A DNA stretch of 64,000 nucleotides from an uncultured Pelagibacteraceae bacterium (GCA_902617025.1 CACMVB010000003.1:106352-170351), one strand, 5' to 3'. Shown: positions 33,655 through 44,223, counted from the stretch's first letter. Notes: generated by a model from the letters alone, not told the origin. Made by a program: numbers and translations.

Positions 33655-34649
33655 TAATTTGATTGGATTTTCACTAAGTGCTGAAATACTTGTCCTGAAT
33701 TTAAGTGTTTCGTAGCCTTTTCGTACGACATCTTAAAATCGCTTTCTTTACCAGAAACTATTAAACCTGCTGCTACATTAAGAGCAACAGATTGAGAAAA
33801 TTCATTATTTTTTCCTTTAAATATCTCAATAATTTTTTCAGAATTATACTCTGCATTTTTTCCTTTTAAATTTTCCTTATTTGAAGAGTCAATTCCTAAA
33901 GTTTTTGGATCAATTATAAATTCTTTAATCATTGAATCTTTAAGTTCAACCACATTTGTTTTTGCAAACGGAGATATCTCATCCATTCCATCCTCGCTAT
34001 GAACGATAAATGCGTGAACAACTCCGTTTTCTTTAAGTGCCTCAGCAAAAGGTTTCATCCATTTTTTATCAAATACCCCTATTACCTGTCTTTTTACCTG
34101 TGCGGGACTACTTAAAGGGCCAATTAAGTTAAAGATTGTTTTCTTCCCCATTTTTTTTCTAGCAGGTCCCACATGTTTCATTGCCGAATGATAATTAGGC
34201 GCGAACATAAAAGCGAAATTAAAGTTTTTGATACTTTCCTCAGCTTCATTTGGTTTTAAATTAATATTTATTTTTAAAGCTTCTAATACGTCTGCAGACC
34301 CACAATTTGAAGAAACAGCTTTATTTCCATGCTTGGCAACTTTTACACCCATACTTGCTAAAACTATAGCTGCAGCAGTAGAAATATTTAAAGAGTTTTG
34401 ACCGTCTCCTCCTGTTCCACATGTATCTATAGTATCTTGATCAGTTCTAACTTTAGTAGCTTTTTCTCTTAAAACAAAAATTCCTCCAGCTAGTTCATCT
34501 TTAGTTTCACCTTTTTTTAGAAGAGTCTCTAAAATTTCTATAATCGAACTTTCATCGTATTTTCCTTCCATAAGTTCGTTAAATAGAGCTTTGCTTTCTT
34601 CAAAAGAAAGGTTTTGGCCTTTTTTTAAACTTTCTACAAAATTAGACAT
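33654..34649 (-). CDS. trpD: Anthranilate phosphoribosyltransferase
   Basis: Transfers phosphoribose from PRPP to anthranilate. The 331-aa product has the PRPP-binding loop DTCGTGGDGQNSLNIST (about 77-93), KHGNKAVSSNCGSADVLE, and GPARKKMGKKTIFN with the GPL..P block. It abuts trpG with no gap and overlaps trpC by one base. Confidence 0.97.
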   Translation of the reverse strand: MSNFVESLKKGQNLSFEESKALFNELMEGKYDESSIIEILETLLKKGETKDELAGGIFVLREKATKVRTDQDTIDTCGTGGDGQNSLNISTAAAIVLASMGVKVAKHGNKAVSSNCGSADVLEALKININLKPNEAEESIKNFNFAFMFAPNYHSAMKHVGPARKKMGKKTIFNLIGPLSSPAQVKRQVIGVFDKKWMKPFAEALKENGVVHAFIVHSEDGMDEISPFAKTNVVELKDSMIKEFIIDPKTLGIDSSNKENLKGKNAEYNSEKIIEIFKGKNNEFSQSVALNVAAGLIVSGKESDFKMSYEKATKHLNSGQVFQHLVKIQSN

Positions 34650-35216
34650 TTAATTAGTTATAAAGTTTTTTATTAATTTCATTCCTAATTTAGTGTTTAT
34701 ACTCTCAGGATGAAATTGAAACCCATGAATATCATAATCTTTATGCATTAATCCCATTATTGTCTTATTTTGAGTTTCAGCTGTAATTAACAGTTTTTTT
34801 GGGAATTTTTTACGATCGACTACTAAACTATGATATCTGGTAGCTACAAAGTTATTTTGAATATTCTTAAACAAACCCAATTTATTATGCCTTATTTTAC
34901 TTGTTTTCCCATGCATTAAATTTTTTGCATTAATTATATTTCCACCGAAAACCTGACCTATGATTTGATGTCCCAAACAAACCCCAAGAATAGGGATCTT
35001 TTTATAAACGTCTTTTACAATCTTAATACAATTCCCAGCTTGATTAGGATTCCCAGGTCCAGGTGATATAACAATTTTATCGTATTTTTTTCTTAAAACT
35101 GTTTTTGCATCAATCTTATCGTTTCTTACTACTTCTACATTTTTCTTAATTTTTGAAATGTAATGAAATAAGTTGTAAGTAAAACTATCGTAATTATCTA
35201 TTAATAAAATTTTCAT
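34650..35216 (-). CDS. trpG: Anthranilate synthase glutamine amidotransferase subunit
   Basis: Class I glutamine amidotransferase delivering ammonia to TrpE (and possibly also serving p-aminobenzoate synthesis as PabA). The 188-aa product has LLIDNYDSFTYNL at the start, the catalytic Cys80 in GVCLGHQ, and the His/Glu pair in FQFHPES near the C-terminus. It is immediately downstream of trpE, with no gap. Confidence 0.95.
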   Translation of the reverse strand: MKILLIDNYDSFTYNLFHYISKIKKNVEVVRNDKIDAKTVLRKKYDKIVISPGPGNPNQAGNCIKIVKDVYKKIPILGVCLGHQIIGQVFGGNIINAKNLMHGKTSKIRHNKLGLFKNIQNNFVATRYHSLVVDRKKFPKKLLITAETQNKTIMGLMHKDYDIHGFQFHPESINTKLGMKLIKNFITN

Positions 35217-36674
35217 CTAATCTACTGCTTTCATTAAAGCCTTAGCTTTGTTAACAGTTTCTGCATATTCTTTTTCTGGTCTACTATCAGCTACAATACC
35301 CGCACCAGCTTGAACATAAAACTTATCTTTCTTTATTAGAGCTGTTCTTAAAGCAATACATGTATCAAATTCACTATTAGGCGTGAAGTAACCGATACCA
35401 CCTGCGTATAATTTTCTTTTATTTTTTTCAAGTTCGTCAATTATTTCCATCGCTCTAATTTTTGGTGCACCACTTACTGTACCTGCAGGAAAACCAGACA
35501 AAAGTGTTTCAAAAATAGAGGTTTGCTTGTTGAATTTTCCAATTACATTTGAGACGATGTGCATTACATGAGAATATTTTTCTACTTTAAATTTTTCAGT
35601 TACTTTAACAGTATTTACTTTTGCAACTTTTCCTACGTCATTTCTTCCAAGATCTAAAAGCATAAGATGTTCAGCCAATTCCTTTTTATCCTTTAACAAG
35701 TCACTTTCATATTTTTGATCCTCATTTAAATTCCTCCCTCTTGGTCTTGTACCAGCTATAGGTCTTATTGTAACTTCACCTTTTCTAAGTCTAACTAATA
35801 TTTCTGGACTACTTCCTAAAACGTTAAAATCTTCATAATTAAAATAAAACATAAAAGGAGAAGGATTAGACTTTCTCAGATGATTGTAAATTTCTATAGG
35901 TTTTTTATAAATTTTTCTTTCAAATCTTTGACTTAATACAACCTGAAAAATATCTCCTTTTTTAATATAGTCTTTTGCTTTTTTAACTAAAGAGATAAAT
36001 TTTTTTTTAGAAGTATTGGATTTTATTAAATTTTTATTTGGTTTAAATGTAAACTGATCTGGAAGTTTTATATTTTCAAAGTCCGAATATAATTCAAATT
36101 TTTTAAGAATTGAATCGTATACTGCCTTATAATTTTTTATTTTTACATCACCATATACGTTTTCAATATAGTGTATTTTTTTTTTTAAGTTATCGTATAT
36201 AACTAAATTTCGTGGACGAGAAAGCCTTACGTCTGGTATCTTAAGATCATCAAAACATCTATTAGGAATATTTTCAATATAACGTATTATATCGTATGAA
36301 AAATATCCAACTAACATTGAAGCCATAGACGGTAGTTGAACTGGTATTTTAATTTTAAATTCTTTAATCAGTTTATTTAAAAATCTTAAAGGTTTAGTTT
36401 TTATTTCAGTTTTTTTTCTTTCAGAAATTATTGTGACTGTATTTTTGTTAATATCCCATATTTTGTCTGGGTTAAGCCCAATAATTGTATATCTTCCTTT
36501 TGAAACTCCCTTTTCAACTGATTCAAAAATAAAGCTATTTTTTTCAGCTAAAAGAAATTTGTAAAGATTTTCTACTTTAAAGTAATCTTTGCATTTTAAA
36601 GTTCTAAATAAAATTTGGTGTTTTTTTTTAGTGTGTTCTTTTTTAAATTCTTTAAAGCTTTTATTTATTTGCAT
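35217..36674 (-). CDS. trpE: Anthranilate synthase component I
   Basis: Chorismate-utilising subunit converting chorismate to anthranilate, 485 aa. C-terminal chorismate-binding blocks include FQVVLSQRFER, FNVLGSSPEILV, RPIAGTRPRG, the ELAEHLMLLDLGRND metal-site region, FPAGTVSGAPKIRAME and YAGGIGYF. The N-terminal LLAESVEKG-type feedback element appears as FESVEKGVSKGRYTIIG (about 49-65), so tryptophan inhibition is plausible. There is no leader gap: the ATG overlaps the ppiD-like stop, leaving no room for a trp attenuator. Confidence 0.95.
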   Translation of the reverse strand: MQINKSFKEFKKEHTKKKHQILFRTLKCKDYFKVENLYKFLLAEKNSFIFESVEKGVSKGRYTIIGLNPDKIWDINKNTVTIISERKKTEIKTKPLRFLNKLIKEFKIKIPVQLPSMASMLVGYFSYDIIRYIENIPNRCFDDLKIPDVRLSRPRNLVIYDNLKKKIHYIENVYGDVKIKNYKAVYDSILKKFELYSDFENIKLPDQFTFKPNKNLIKSNTSKKKFISLVKKAKDYIKKGDIFQVVLSQRFERKIYKKPIEIYNHLRKSNPSPFMFYFNYEDFNVLGSSPEILVRLRKGEVTIRPIAGTRPRGRNLNEDQKYESDLLKDKKELAEHLMLLDLGRNDVGKVAKVNTVKVTEKFKVEKYSHVMHIVSNVIGKFNKQTSIFETLLSGFPAGTVSGAPKIRAMEIIDELEKNKRKLYAGGIGYFTPNSEFDTCIALRTALIKKDKFYVQAGAGIVADSRPEKEYAETVNKAKALMKAVD

Positions 36675-38128
36675 TAAAATGAATTTTTAACTCTTTCTAT
36701 TGTTTTTTGATTTATTTCAACTTTATACTTTTTATTGAGATTATTATCATGTGACTGATAAATTTTATTAATCAAATTTAAACGAGCTTTTGCTTCAAAC
36801 TGTTCATACTCATTACTTCCTTTTTTAAGCTCTTTATACTCCGTTTTGATTGCTAGTATTAAAAAACTTTTTGTTAGAGTATTGTTAGTAATAAGATCTA
36901 TTTCACCATCTTTTGTGAGAAAAATTCTTTTAATAATACCTTCAGAAAAAATTTTATTTTCTTTTAAATTATTAATTTTTAAATCTTTTACCTCTAATCC
37001 ATTATCAGATGCAAATTTTAAAAATTTTTCTTTATCTAGTGCCCCCATACTAATATCTTTTAATATTGAAGAATTGTTTTCAATTTTAATTTTAAAATTC
37101 AATTGAGCATTTAAAGCTTCTTGTACTTCAGGATCATTAAAGGGTCTGAGCTTTTTATCAATTTTTGATATTTCTGCTAGATAGTATTTGTTATCTACAT
37201 TGATAACTTCTGGAGAATTAATTTCATTTAAGTTATAAATTTTCTTAAATAAATTATCTGATAAATCATTAATTTTATTTTTGTTCTCATCTTCTTTTTT
37301 TGAATTAATCATTTTTATAGATAAAGTTTTTAAATTATTATTACTAACTGTATCAAAAAATGATTGTCCATCTAAAACATTATTTTCTATAATATCTAAT
37401 TGTTTGAAAAAATTTTCGTTATACTCATTACTGCCACTTATTTTTTCAGGAGTAATCTCAACATAATTGAGGGTTTTAAATTCTGTAAAAAAAACATTTT
37501 TATTTCTATCGTAAAGTTCTTTTTTACTTTCTTCTGTAGCTTTATTTTTGGAATGATATTTTTCAAGGTCAATATATTTAATAGTCTTTGATTGGTTTTC
37601 CTTTCTGTATTCTTTAACAACTAATATTTCTGGTATTACTATTCCACCTGACAATGAGCTTAAAAATTGTCGTCTCTTTTCTTGCTCAACAATATTGGCC
37701 TCAAAAAGTGGAGCAGTAACGCCACTTTTAATTAAGAATTTTTCATATTCAGTTCTAGAAAATTTATCATCTTTAAAAAACATTTTATCATTTTTTATTA
37801 TATTTCTTAAGGCATCATCATTTACATTTATACCAAGTTGACTAATTTCTAATGCCATAACCTTTTTACCTATGTATTCAGACAAAATTTTTTCTATCAA
37901 ATCCGTTTTGGGTAAATTTTTAATTTGTTTCTCGTTTAAATTTAGTCTTCTAAGGTAATCTACAAATTCCTGGGTGCTCACCTTTTCAGAGTCAATTGAA
38001 GCGATTACATTTTGATTTCCTCCTCTAAACACATCACCCATTCCCCAAAAAACAAAAGGAAGAATAATTATACCTACTAAGAGTTTTACAAAAAAAGATT
38101 TTGAATATTTACCTATTGAAGTTAACAT
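36674..38128 (-). CDS. PpiD/SurA_N-type periplasmic folding factor, apparently reduced
   Basis: Membrane-anchored periplasmic chaperone, 484 aa. It has the PpiD-type N-terminus: a short cytoplasmic SIGKYSKSFFVK stretch, one membrane helix (LLVGIIILPFVFWGMGDVF), then SurA_N-like helices containing VSTQEFVDYLRRL and FSRTEYEKFL. Typical PpiD proteins are about 620 residues with a parvulin domain. Here the parvulin motifs (the HI...H/GDLG-type blocks) are not recognisable, so isomerase activity may be lost. It heads the trp-lexA-gltX operon and diverges from tpiA across 64 bp. Confidence 0.75.
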   Translation of the reverse strand: MLTSIGKYSKSFFVKLLVGIIILPFVFWGMGDVFRGGNQNVIASIDSEKVSTQEFVDYLRRLNLNEKQIKNLPKTDLIEKILSEYIGKKVMALEISQLGINVNDDALRNIIKNDKMFFKDDKFSRTEYEKFLIKSGVTAPLFEANIVEQEKRRQFLSSLSGGIVIPEILVVKEYRKENQSKTIKYIDLEKYHSKNKATEESKKELYDRNKNVFFTEFKTLNYVEITPEKISGSNEYNENFFKQLDIIENNVLDGQSFFDTVSNNNLKTLSIKMINSKKEDENKNKINDLSDNLFKKIYNLNEINSPEVINVDNKYYLAEISKIDKKLRPFNDPEVQEALNAQLNFKIKIENNSSILKDISMGALDKEKFLKFASDNGLEVKDLKINNLKENKIFSEGIIKRIFLTKDGEIDLITNNTLTKSFLILAIKTEYKELKKGSNEYEQFEAKARLNLINKIYQSHDNNLNKKYKVEINQKTIERVKNSF

Positions 38129-38192
38129 TATAATAATCTATTAAGTTTTAAAATTATACACCTATAAATTAAATTTAATATTAAGGCAAATA

Positions 38193-38936
38193 ATGAAATA
38201 TTTTATTGGAAATTGGAAAATGTTTGGTGTTCCAAAATCTATCAATATACTTGATAAAGTTAATTCTTTTCACAAAAAAGATAAGAATCGTAAAAAATAT
38301 AGAGTTATTTTTACACCTCCTTTTACTCTTATTGAGTCTTATGCTAAATTTTTTAAGAACAAGAAGATTTTAATAGGTTCACAAAATTGTTTTCAAAAAG
38401 ATCGGTTCTCTTCCAATACAGCAGCAATCAGCCCTTATATGATTAAAAAAGTAGGTGCAAATTACACTTTAGTAGGTCACTCAGACAATCGAAGTGAGGG
38501 AGATACTGATGCAATGTTAAAAAATAAAGTATTTTTTGCTTTAAAAAATAATTTAAAAGTAGTTTTTTGTATTGGTGAAAATAAGATTGATAAAAGAAAT
38601 AAAAAGACTTTTAGTGTTCTTAAAAAACAACTAATTAGTATTTTAGAAAAAAAATTAGATAAAAAAAAAATTATTGTTGCCTACGAACCTGTATGGTCAA
38701 TTGGTACAGGAAAAATACCAACTAAAATTGAATTACAAAAAACCACAATTCATATAAAAAAAATTCTAAAAAAAATATTTGGTAAGAAAAGTCCAGCAGT
38801 CCTTTACGGAGGGTCAGTTGATGGTAATAATGTAAAAATGTTTAGAGAAATTAAAGAAATTGATGGTTTTTTAATAGGTGGAGCATCAAAATCAGCAAAA
38901 AAATTTATTGATATAATAAAGAATTACTATAGATAG
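38193..38936 (+). CDS. tpiA: Triosephosphate isomerase
   Basis: Interconverts dihydroxyacetone phosphate and glyceraldehyde 3-phosphate. The 247-aa product has NWKMFG (catalytic Lys), LVGHSDNR with the electrophilic His, the catalytic Glu in VAYEPVWSIGTG, and LYGGSVDGNN plus IGGAS phosphate-binding loops. It leads the plus-strand operon tpiA-secG-pyrG-kdsA-eno-ftsB. It links naturally to the glycerol genes at 53-61 kb, which feed dihydroxyacetone phosphate. Confidence 0.96.
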   Translation: MKYFIGNWKMFGVPKSINILDKVNSFHKKDKNRKKYRVIFTPPFTLIESYAKFFKNKKILIGSQNCFQKDRFSSNTAAISPYMIKKVGANYTLVGHSDNRSEGDTDAMLKNKVFFALKNNLKVVFCIGENKIDKRNKKTFSVLKKQLISILEKKLDKKKIIVAYEPVWSIGTGKIPTKIELQKTTIHIKKILKKIFGKKSPAVLYGGSVDGNNVKMFREIKEIDGFLIGGASKSAKKFIDIIKNYYR

Positions 38937-38941
38937 ACTTC

Positions 38942-39241
38942 ATGGAAAATTTACTTATTTTGATTAACATCATCTTAGCAATAATATTAATTATAGTTAT
39001 TCTTCTACAAAGATCAGAAGGCGGAGCTTTAGGTTTAGGTGTTTCACAAGATAATTTCACGTCAGCAAGATCAGTGGGAACCTTTCTGACAAAATTTACC
39101 TCAATTATCGCAACTTTATTTATTATTTGTAGTATAGCAATAGTGGCTATTTCAAGAGACGAGTTTCGTGAAACACAATCAGTTTTAGAAAAAGAGGAAG
39201 AAGAAAATTCAAACCTTCCACAAATACCCCAATCAAAGTAA
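38942..39241 (+). CDS. secG: Preprotein translocase subunit SecG
   Basis: Accessory subunit of the SecYEG channel in the inner membrane. The 99-aa product has two hydrophobic helices (LLILINIILAIILIIVILLQ and FTSIIATLFIICSIAIVAI) flanking the conserved loop LQRSEGGALGLG. The acidic C-terminal tail is poorly conserved. The ATG lies 5 nt after tpiA, and the tpiA-secG-pyrG order is standard. Confidence 0.93.
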   Translation: MENLLILINIILAIILIIVILLQRSEGGALGLGVSQDNFTSARSVGTFLTKFTSIIATLFIICSIAIVAISRDEFRETQSVLEKEEEENSNLPQIPQSK

Positions 39242-39285
39242 TTAAGACTTTGTAATTAATAAATAATGAAGTATAACATACTTCC

Positions 39286-40908
39286 ATGGCGCGATATATA
39301 TTCGTAACTGGCGGCGTGGTTTCATCTTTAGGAAAAGGACTATCATCTGCATCATTAGCATACCTATTACAATCAAGAGGTTACAAAGTTAGGATTAGAA
39401 AACTTGATCCTTACCTCAACGTAGACCCAGGAACGATGAGCCCGTTTCAGCACGGAGAAGTTTTTGTAACAGACGATGGCGCAGAAACTGATTTAGATTT
39501 AGGACACTATGAAAGATTTTCAGGAATTTCTGCAAAAAAATCAGACAATATTACAACAGGCAAAATTTATAGCGATGTATTAAAAAGAGAAAGACAAGGT
39601 AAATACTTAGGAAAAACTGTACAGGTTATTCCCCACATTACTAATAGAATTAAAGAATTTATAAAAAATGACGTGAATAAAGAGGATTTTGTTATTTGTG
39701 AAATTGGAGGAACTGTTGGAGATATTGAGAGCCTTCCTTTTTTAGAGGCAATAAGACAATTTTCAAACGAGATAGGAAGATCAAATACTTTATTTATTCA
39801 TTTAACCTTAGTTCCCTATATGAGAGCTTCTGATGAAATTAAGACTAAACCAACCCAACATTCCGTCAAAGAACTTAGAAGTATAGGAATTCAACCAGAT
39901 ATAATTATATGTAGATCAGAAAGAACTATTCCACTAGATCAAAAAAAGAAAATTTCATTATTTTGTAATGTTGCAATTGAAGATGTCATTGAAACAGTTG
40001 ATGTAAAAACAATTTACGAAGCTCCAATAAGTTTTAACAAACAAAAACTAGATGAAAGAGTGCTAAAGTTTTTTAATATAAAATCAAGAAAAAAAGTTAA
40101 TCTTAACCCGTGGAGGAAAATTACTAATTTAGTTTTGAATACAAAAAAAAGAGTTAATATTGCTATTATCGGTAAGTATGTAGAATTAAAAGATGCTTAT
40201 AAATCATTAGATGAAGCTTTAACACATGGAGGAATAGCTAATAATTTAAAAGTAAATTTAATTAGAATCGAGTCTGATTATTTAAAACTAAATGAAATTA
40301 ACAAAAAATTAAAAGATGTTTCAGGAATTTTAATACCAGGTGGATTTGGAAAAAGAGGAACAGAGGGAAAAATAGCAGCAATAAATTTTGCAAGAATAAA
40401 TAAAATTCCATTTTTAGGTATATGTTTTGGAATGCAAATGGCAGTTATAGAATTTGCAAGAAATAAATTAAATGTGAAAAAAGCGACATCTAGTGAATTT
40501 GGCCCCTCAAAAGCTTCGGTAGTAGGTTTGATGAGCGAATGGATAAAAGATGGAAAATTAATGAAGGGAACTGATAAAAACTTAGGAGGTACAATGCGAT
40601 TAGGTAGTTATGAAGCGAGACTTAAAAAAGACACAAAAATAAGTAAGATATATAATGCATTAAAAATACAAGAAAGACATCGTCATCGATATGAAGTTAA
40701 TATCAATTACAAAGAGGAATTTGAAAAGAAAGGAATGATTTTTTCAGGCTTATCACCAGACAATCAATTACCTGAAATTGTAGAATTAAAAGATCATCCT
40801 TGGTTTATTGGAGTACAATTTCATCCTGAATTTAAATCTAGACCTTTAGCACCACATCCTCTATTCTCGTCATTTATAAAAGCTGCAAAAACAATTTCAA
40901 AAAAATGA
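39286..40908 (+). CDS. pyrG: CTP synthase
   Basis: Makes CTP from UTP, ATP and glutamine, 540 aa. The N-terminal synthetase domain starts with [14 protein letters not shown] and contains [23 protein letters not shown] and [11 protein letters not shown]. The C-terminal glutamine amidotransferase domain has IPGGFGKRG, the nucleophile Cys in GICFGMQ and the His/Glu pair in VQFHPEF. The 3' end overlaps kdsA by 4 nt. Confidence 0.98.
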   Translation: MARYIFVTGGVVSSLGKGLSSASLAYLLQSRGYKVRIRKLDPYLNVDPGTMSPFQHGEVFVTDDGAETDLDLGHYERFSGISAKKSDNITTGKIYSDVLKRERQGKYLGKTVQVIPHITNRIKEFIKNDVNKEDFVICEIGGTVGDIESLPFLEAIRQFSNEIGRSNTLFIHLTLVPYMRASDEIKTKPTQHSVKELRSIGIQPDIIICRSERTIPLDQKKKISLFCNVAIEDVIETVDVKTIYEAPISFNKQKLDERVLKFFNIKSRKKVNLNPWRKITNLVLNTKKRVNIAIIGKYVELKDAYKSLDEALTHGGIANNLKVNLIRIESDYLKLNEINKKLKDVSGILIPGGFGKRGTEGKIAAINFARINKIPFLGICFGMQMAVIEFARNKLNVKKATSSEFGPSKASVVGLMSEWIKDGKLMKGTDKNLGGTMRLGSYEARLKKDTKISKIYNALKIQERHRHRYEVNINYKEEFEKKGMIFSGLSPDNQLPEIVELKDHPWFIGVQFHPEFKSRPLAPHPLFSSFIKAAKTISKK

Positions 40909-41726
40909 ATAATCATTCAGTAAAATGTTCAAATTTCGAAATAGCTAACAACAAACCTTTTACTTTGATTTCAGGTCCTTGCCAGCTTGAAAGTGAGGAG
41001 CATGCTATTAAAATTTCAACCGAATTAAAAAAAATTACTGATGAATTAGGTATAAACTTTATCTACAAAACATCTTTTGATAAAGCGAATAGGACAAGTC
41101 TTAAAGGCAAAAGGGGTATAGGGTTAGAAAGATCACTTCCAATTTTTGATAAGATAAGAAAAGAAGTCGGAGTGCCTGTTTTGACAGACGTTCACACTGT
41201 AGATCAATGTTCTATAATTTCAAATCACGTTGATGTTTTACAAATTCCCGCTTTTTTATGTAGACAAACAGATCTTTTAATTGCTGCAGCCAAAACAGGA
41301 AAGATAATTAATGTGAAAAAAGGACAATTTTTAGCTCCGTGGGATATGGCCAACGTAATAAAAAAGATTGAAGACTCAGGAAATAAAAATATTTTAATTA
41401 CAGAACGTGGAGCAAGTTTTGGGTACAATACTCTAGTGTCAGATATGAGATCATTGCCTATAATGTCAAAATTTGGTTTCCCAATTGTTTTTGATGCTAC
41501 ACACTCAGTTCAACAACCAGGTGGAATGGGGGAGAAAAGTGGAGGTCAAAGAGAATTTGTTCCGTTCCTTGCGCGGGCAGCTATTGCTGTTGGTGTAGGG
41601 GCAATTTTCATGGAAACTCACGAAGATCCGAATAACGCTCCATCAGACGGTCCAAATATGGTTCCACTAAAAGAAGTTAAAACTTTGTTAAAAAAACTTA
41701 CTGAGATTGACAAATTAATAAAATAA
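40905..41726 (+). CDS. kdsA: 2-dehydro-3-deoxyphosphooctonate aldolase (KDO-8-phosphate synthase)
   Basis: Condenses phosphoenolpyruvate with arabinose 5-phosphate to form KDO-8-P for the lipopolysaccharide core. The 273-aa product has [25 protein letters not shown], the [14 protein letters not shown] block, [21 protein letters not shown] and [13 protein letters not shown]. It places an LPS core enzyme next to enolase, which supplies its phosphoenolpyruvate. Two bases separate it from eno. Confidence 0.97.
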   Translation: MNNHSVKCSNFEIANNKPFTLISGPCQLESEEHAIKISTELKKITDELGINFIYKTSFDKANRTSLKGKRGIGLERSLPIFDKIRKEVGVPVLTDVHTVDQCSIISNHVDVLQIPAFLCRQTDLLIAAAKTGKIINVKKGQFLAPWDMANVIKKIEDSGNKNILITERGASFGYNTLVSDMRSLPIMSKFGFPIVFDATHSVQQPGGMGEKSGGQREFVPFLARAAIAVGVGAIFMETHEDPNNAPSDGPNMVPLKEVKTLLKKLTEIDKLIK

Positions 41727-41728
41727 AG

Positions 41729-42985
41729 ATGGTAAAAATTAAAAGTATTAAAGGCAGACAAGTCTTTGACAGTAGAGGAAATCCAACTGTGGAGGCAGAA
41801 GTTTTTCTAGAAAATAATATTTCTGCTACTGCGATTTCTCCATCTGGTGCATCAACTGGCGCTTTTGAAGCGCATGAATTAAGGGATAAAGATAAAAATA
41901 AATTTTTAGGTAAAAGCGTAAATATTGCTGTAGCAAATATAAATAACAAGATATCTGATAAACTAAAAGGATTTAACTCAGATGATCAAAAAAATATTGA
42001 TCAAGCATTGAGGGATTTAGATGGAAGTGAAAATAAAAAAAATTTAGGAGCTAATGCTACATTAGCAGTGTCATTGGCTAATTTTAAATGTTCAGCTTTA
42101 TCAAATAAAAAATCTTTATTTAGACATCTGGGAAATAATTTTTCTTTACCTATACCATTGATGAACATTATTAATGGCGGTGCACACGCTGACAATGATT
42201 TAAATGTTCAAGAATTTATGGTTAGACCTGACTCAGCCAAGAATTTCATGGATGCTATAGAGAAGTGTTATCTTGTAATTCAAAATTTAAAAAAATTGTT
42301 AAAATCTAACAAAATGCTCACCAATTTAGGAGATGAAGGCGGTTTTGCGCCATCAATCAATACTAATGAACAAGCTTTAGATTTAATTGTAGATGCAATT
42401 GAAAAGTCAAATTTAAAACCTGGAAAAGATATAGTTATTTGTTTAGATGTGGCTGCTAATGAATTGATCAATGAAAAAGGTGAATATTCAATCCAATCTA
42501 AGAGTTATACATCAGTTGAACAAAATATAAGTTATTATAAAAAACTTACATCGAGTTATCCTATTAAATCTATTGAGGATCCATTTGCTGAAGAGGATTG
42601 GGAATCTTGGAAAAAAATTACAAACGAAATAGGCAAAAATGTTCAAATTGTTGGAGATGATCTATTTGTAACTAATGAAAAGCGTTTGAGCAAAGGAATA
42701 AAAGAAAAGTCAGCAAATTCTATTCTAGTAAAACCAAATCAAATTGGCACTTTAACTGAGACTTTAGATGTAATATCAATTGCAAAAAAAGCTAATTTTA
42801 ACACAATTATTTCTCACAGATCTGGAGATACTGAAGATACATTTATTGCTGATTTGGCTTCGGCGACAATGTCATCTCAAATTAAAACTGGATCTTTAGC
42901 AAGATCCGAAAGAGTCGCTAAATACAATAGATTATTACGTATCGAAGAAGAGCTTGGAAATCAGGCCAAAATGGCTAAAATCTAG
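41729..42985 (+). CDS. eno: Enolase
   Basis: Converts 2-phosphoglycerate to phosphoenolpyruvate. The 418-aa product has IKGRQVFDSRGNPTVEAEV, the SGASTGAFEAHELRD loop, NGGAHADN, metal ligands in CLDVAANE, SIEDPFAEEDW and IVGDDLFVTN, the catalytic Lys in ILVKPNQIGT and SHRSGDTED near the C-terminus. It is followed after 3 nt by ftsB. Confidence 0.98.
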   Translation: MVKIKSIKGRQVFDSRGNPTVEAEVFLENNISATAISPSGASTGAFEAHELRDKDKNKFLGKSVNIAVANINNKISDKLKGFNSDDQKNIDQALRDLDGSENKKNLGANATLAVSLANFKCSALSNKKSLFRHLGNNFSLPIPLMNIINGGAHADNDLNVQEFMVRPDSAKNFMDAIEKCYLVIQNLKKLLKSNKMLTNLGDEGGFAPSINTNEQALDLIVDAIEKSNLKPGKDIVICLDVAANELINEKGEYSIQSKSYTSVEQNISYYKKLTSSYPIKSIEDPFAEEDWESWKKITNEIGKNVQIVGDDLFVTNEKRLSKGIKEKSANSILVKPNQIGTLTETLDVISIAKKANFNTIISHRSGDTEDTFIADLASATMSSQIKTGSLARSERVAKYNRLLRIEEELGNQAKMAKI

Positions 42986-42988
42986 CTA

Positions 42989-43282
42989 ATGCGACTTATT
43001 GAAAGTTTAAAGAAAAAAAAATTTATATTATTTAATATCTTTTTTACCCTTTATATAAGCATTAATTTAATTGGAGGTGAAAGAGGACTAATTTCTTATT
43101 ATGATAAAAATAAAGTTTACGAAGGACTCAAAAATAAAGAAAAAGAGATTTCAGGTAAATTAAAAGATTTAGATCATAAAATAGCATTAATCAAAAAAAA
43201 TGATTTTGACTATTTAGATATGCTTTATAGAGAAAAATTTAAGTATGGGACAAAAGATGAGATTATTATCAAATTAAAATGA
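42989..43282 (+). CDS. ftsB: Septum formation initiator, FtsB-like (DivIC family)
   Basis: Small bitopic division protein that bridges FtsL and FtsQ in the divisome. The 97-aa product has a short basic N-terminus, one membrane helix ([17 protein letters not shown]), the conserved GERGL element and a coiled-coil region ([18 protein letters not shown]), ending with the [11 protein letters not shown] block that matches the family's D.LDE.AR...Y. Position after eno is typical. It overlaps lipA by 4 nt. The pdh genes that usually follow ftsB in alphaproteobacteria are absent here. Confidence 0.87.
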   Translation: MRLIESLKKKKFILFNIFFTLYISINLIGGERGLISYYDKNKVYEGLKNKEKEISGKLKDLDHKIALIKKNDFDYLDMLYREKFKYGTKDEIIIKLK

Positions 43283-44223
43283 GCCAGAAACCTAGACATC
43301 CAGAAAAAGTAAACAAACCAACTAATCCAATTAAAAAGAAGCCTGAATGGATCAGGTCAAAAATAATTGACTCACAAATTTTCTTTCAGACAAAACAAGT
43401 TGTTAATCAAAATAATCTTGTTACTGTTTGTCAGGAAGCTAACTGCCCGAACATTACTGAATGCTGGAGTAAAAAGCACGCAACATTTATGATTATGGGA
43501 GATACATGTACAAGAGCATGTGCATTTTGTGATGTTAAAACTGGCAAACCAACTGATTTAGATATTTATGAACCAGCTAAAATTTCTAAAGCTGTTAAAG
43601 ATTTAAATTTAAAACATGTAGTTATTACATCAGTGGATAGAGATGATCTTGATGACGGTGGGTCGGAGCATTTTTATAAAGTTGTTAAAGCGACAAGAGA
43701 AAAAAATCCTGAAACATCGATCGAAGTTTTAACGCCTGATTTTTTGAGAAAAGGCGAAGCTTATAAAAAGATTTTAAAAGCTGATCTTGACGTTTTTAAT
43801 CATAACATCGAAACAGTTCCAAGACTTTACACAACAGTTAGACCAGGGGCTCGATATTTTGCTTCATTAGAGCTTTTAAAGAATGCAAAAAAATCTAATA
43901 AAAAAGTTTTTACGAAATCTGGAATAATGGTTGGTTTAGGAGAAAATAAAGAAGAAGTAATTCAAGTTATGGATGACCTTAGATCTGCTGAAGTTGATTT
44001 TATTACCATAGGACAATATTTGCAACCATCTCCAAAACATCATCCATTAAATCGTTACTATCATCCTGATGAATTTAAAGAGTTCGAGCAAATAGCTAAG
44101 ACAAAAGGGTTTTTACTTGTTTCTTCATCACCTCTAACAAGATCTTCTTATCACGCAGACGAAGATTTTAGAAAATTACAGGACGCAAGAAACAAACAGC
44201 TTGAATGTCTTCCGCATCAATAA
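43279..44223 (+). CDS. lipA: Lipoyl synthase
   Basis: Radical SAM enzyme that inserts two sulfurs into protein-bound octanoyl groups to form lipoate. The 314-aa product has the auxiliary cluster motif [13 protein letters not shown], the radical-SAM motif CTRACAFCD (CxxxCxxC), the [13 protein letters not shown] block and the C-terminal [11 protein letters not shown] whose Ser binds the auxiliary cluster. It overlaps the coq10-like gene by 19 nt. Confidence 0.97.
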   Translation: MSQKPRHPEKVNKPTNPIKKKPEWIRSKIIDSQIFFQTKQVVNQNNLVTVCQEANCPNITECWSKKHATFMIMGDTCTRACAFCDVKTGKPTDLDIYEPAKISKAVKDLNLKHVVITSVDRDDLDDGGSEHFYKVVKATREKNPETSIEVLTPDFLRKGEAYKKILKADLDVFNHNIETVPRLYTTVRPGARYFASLELLKNAKKSNKKVFTKSGIMVGLGENKEEVIQVMDDLRSAEVDFITIGQYLQPSPKHHPLNRYYHPDEFKEFEQIAKTKGFLLVSSSPLTRSSYHADEDFRKLQDARNKQLECLPHQ

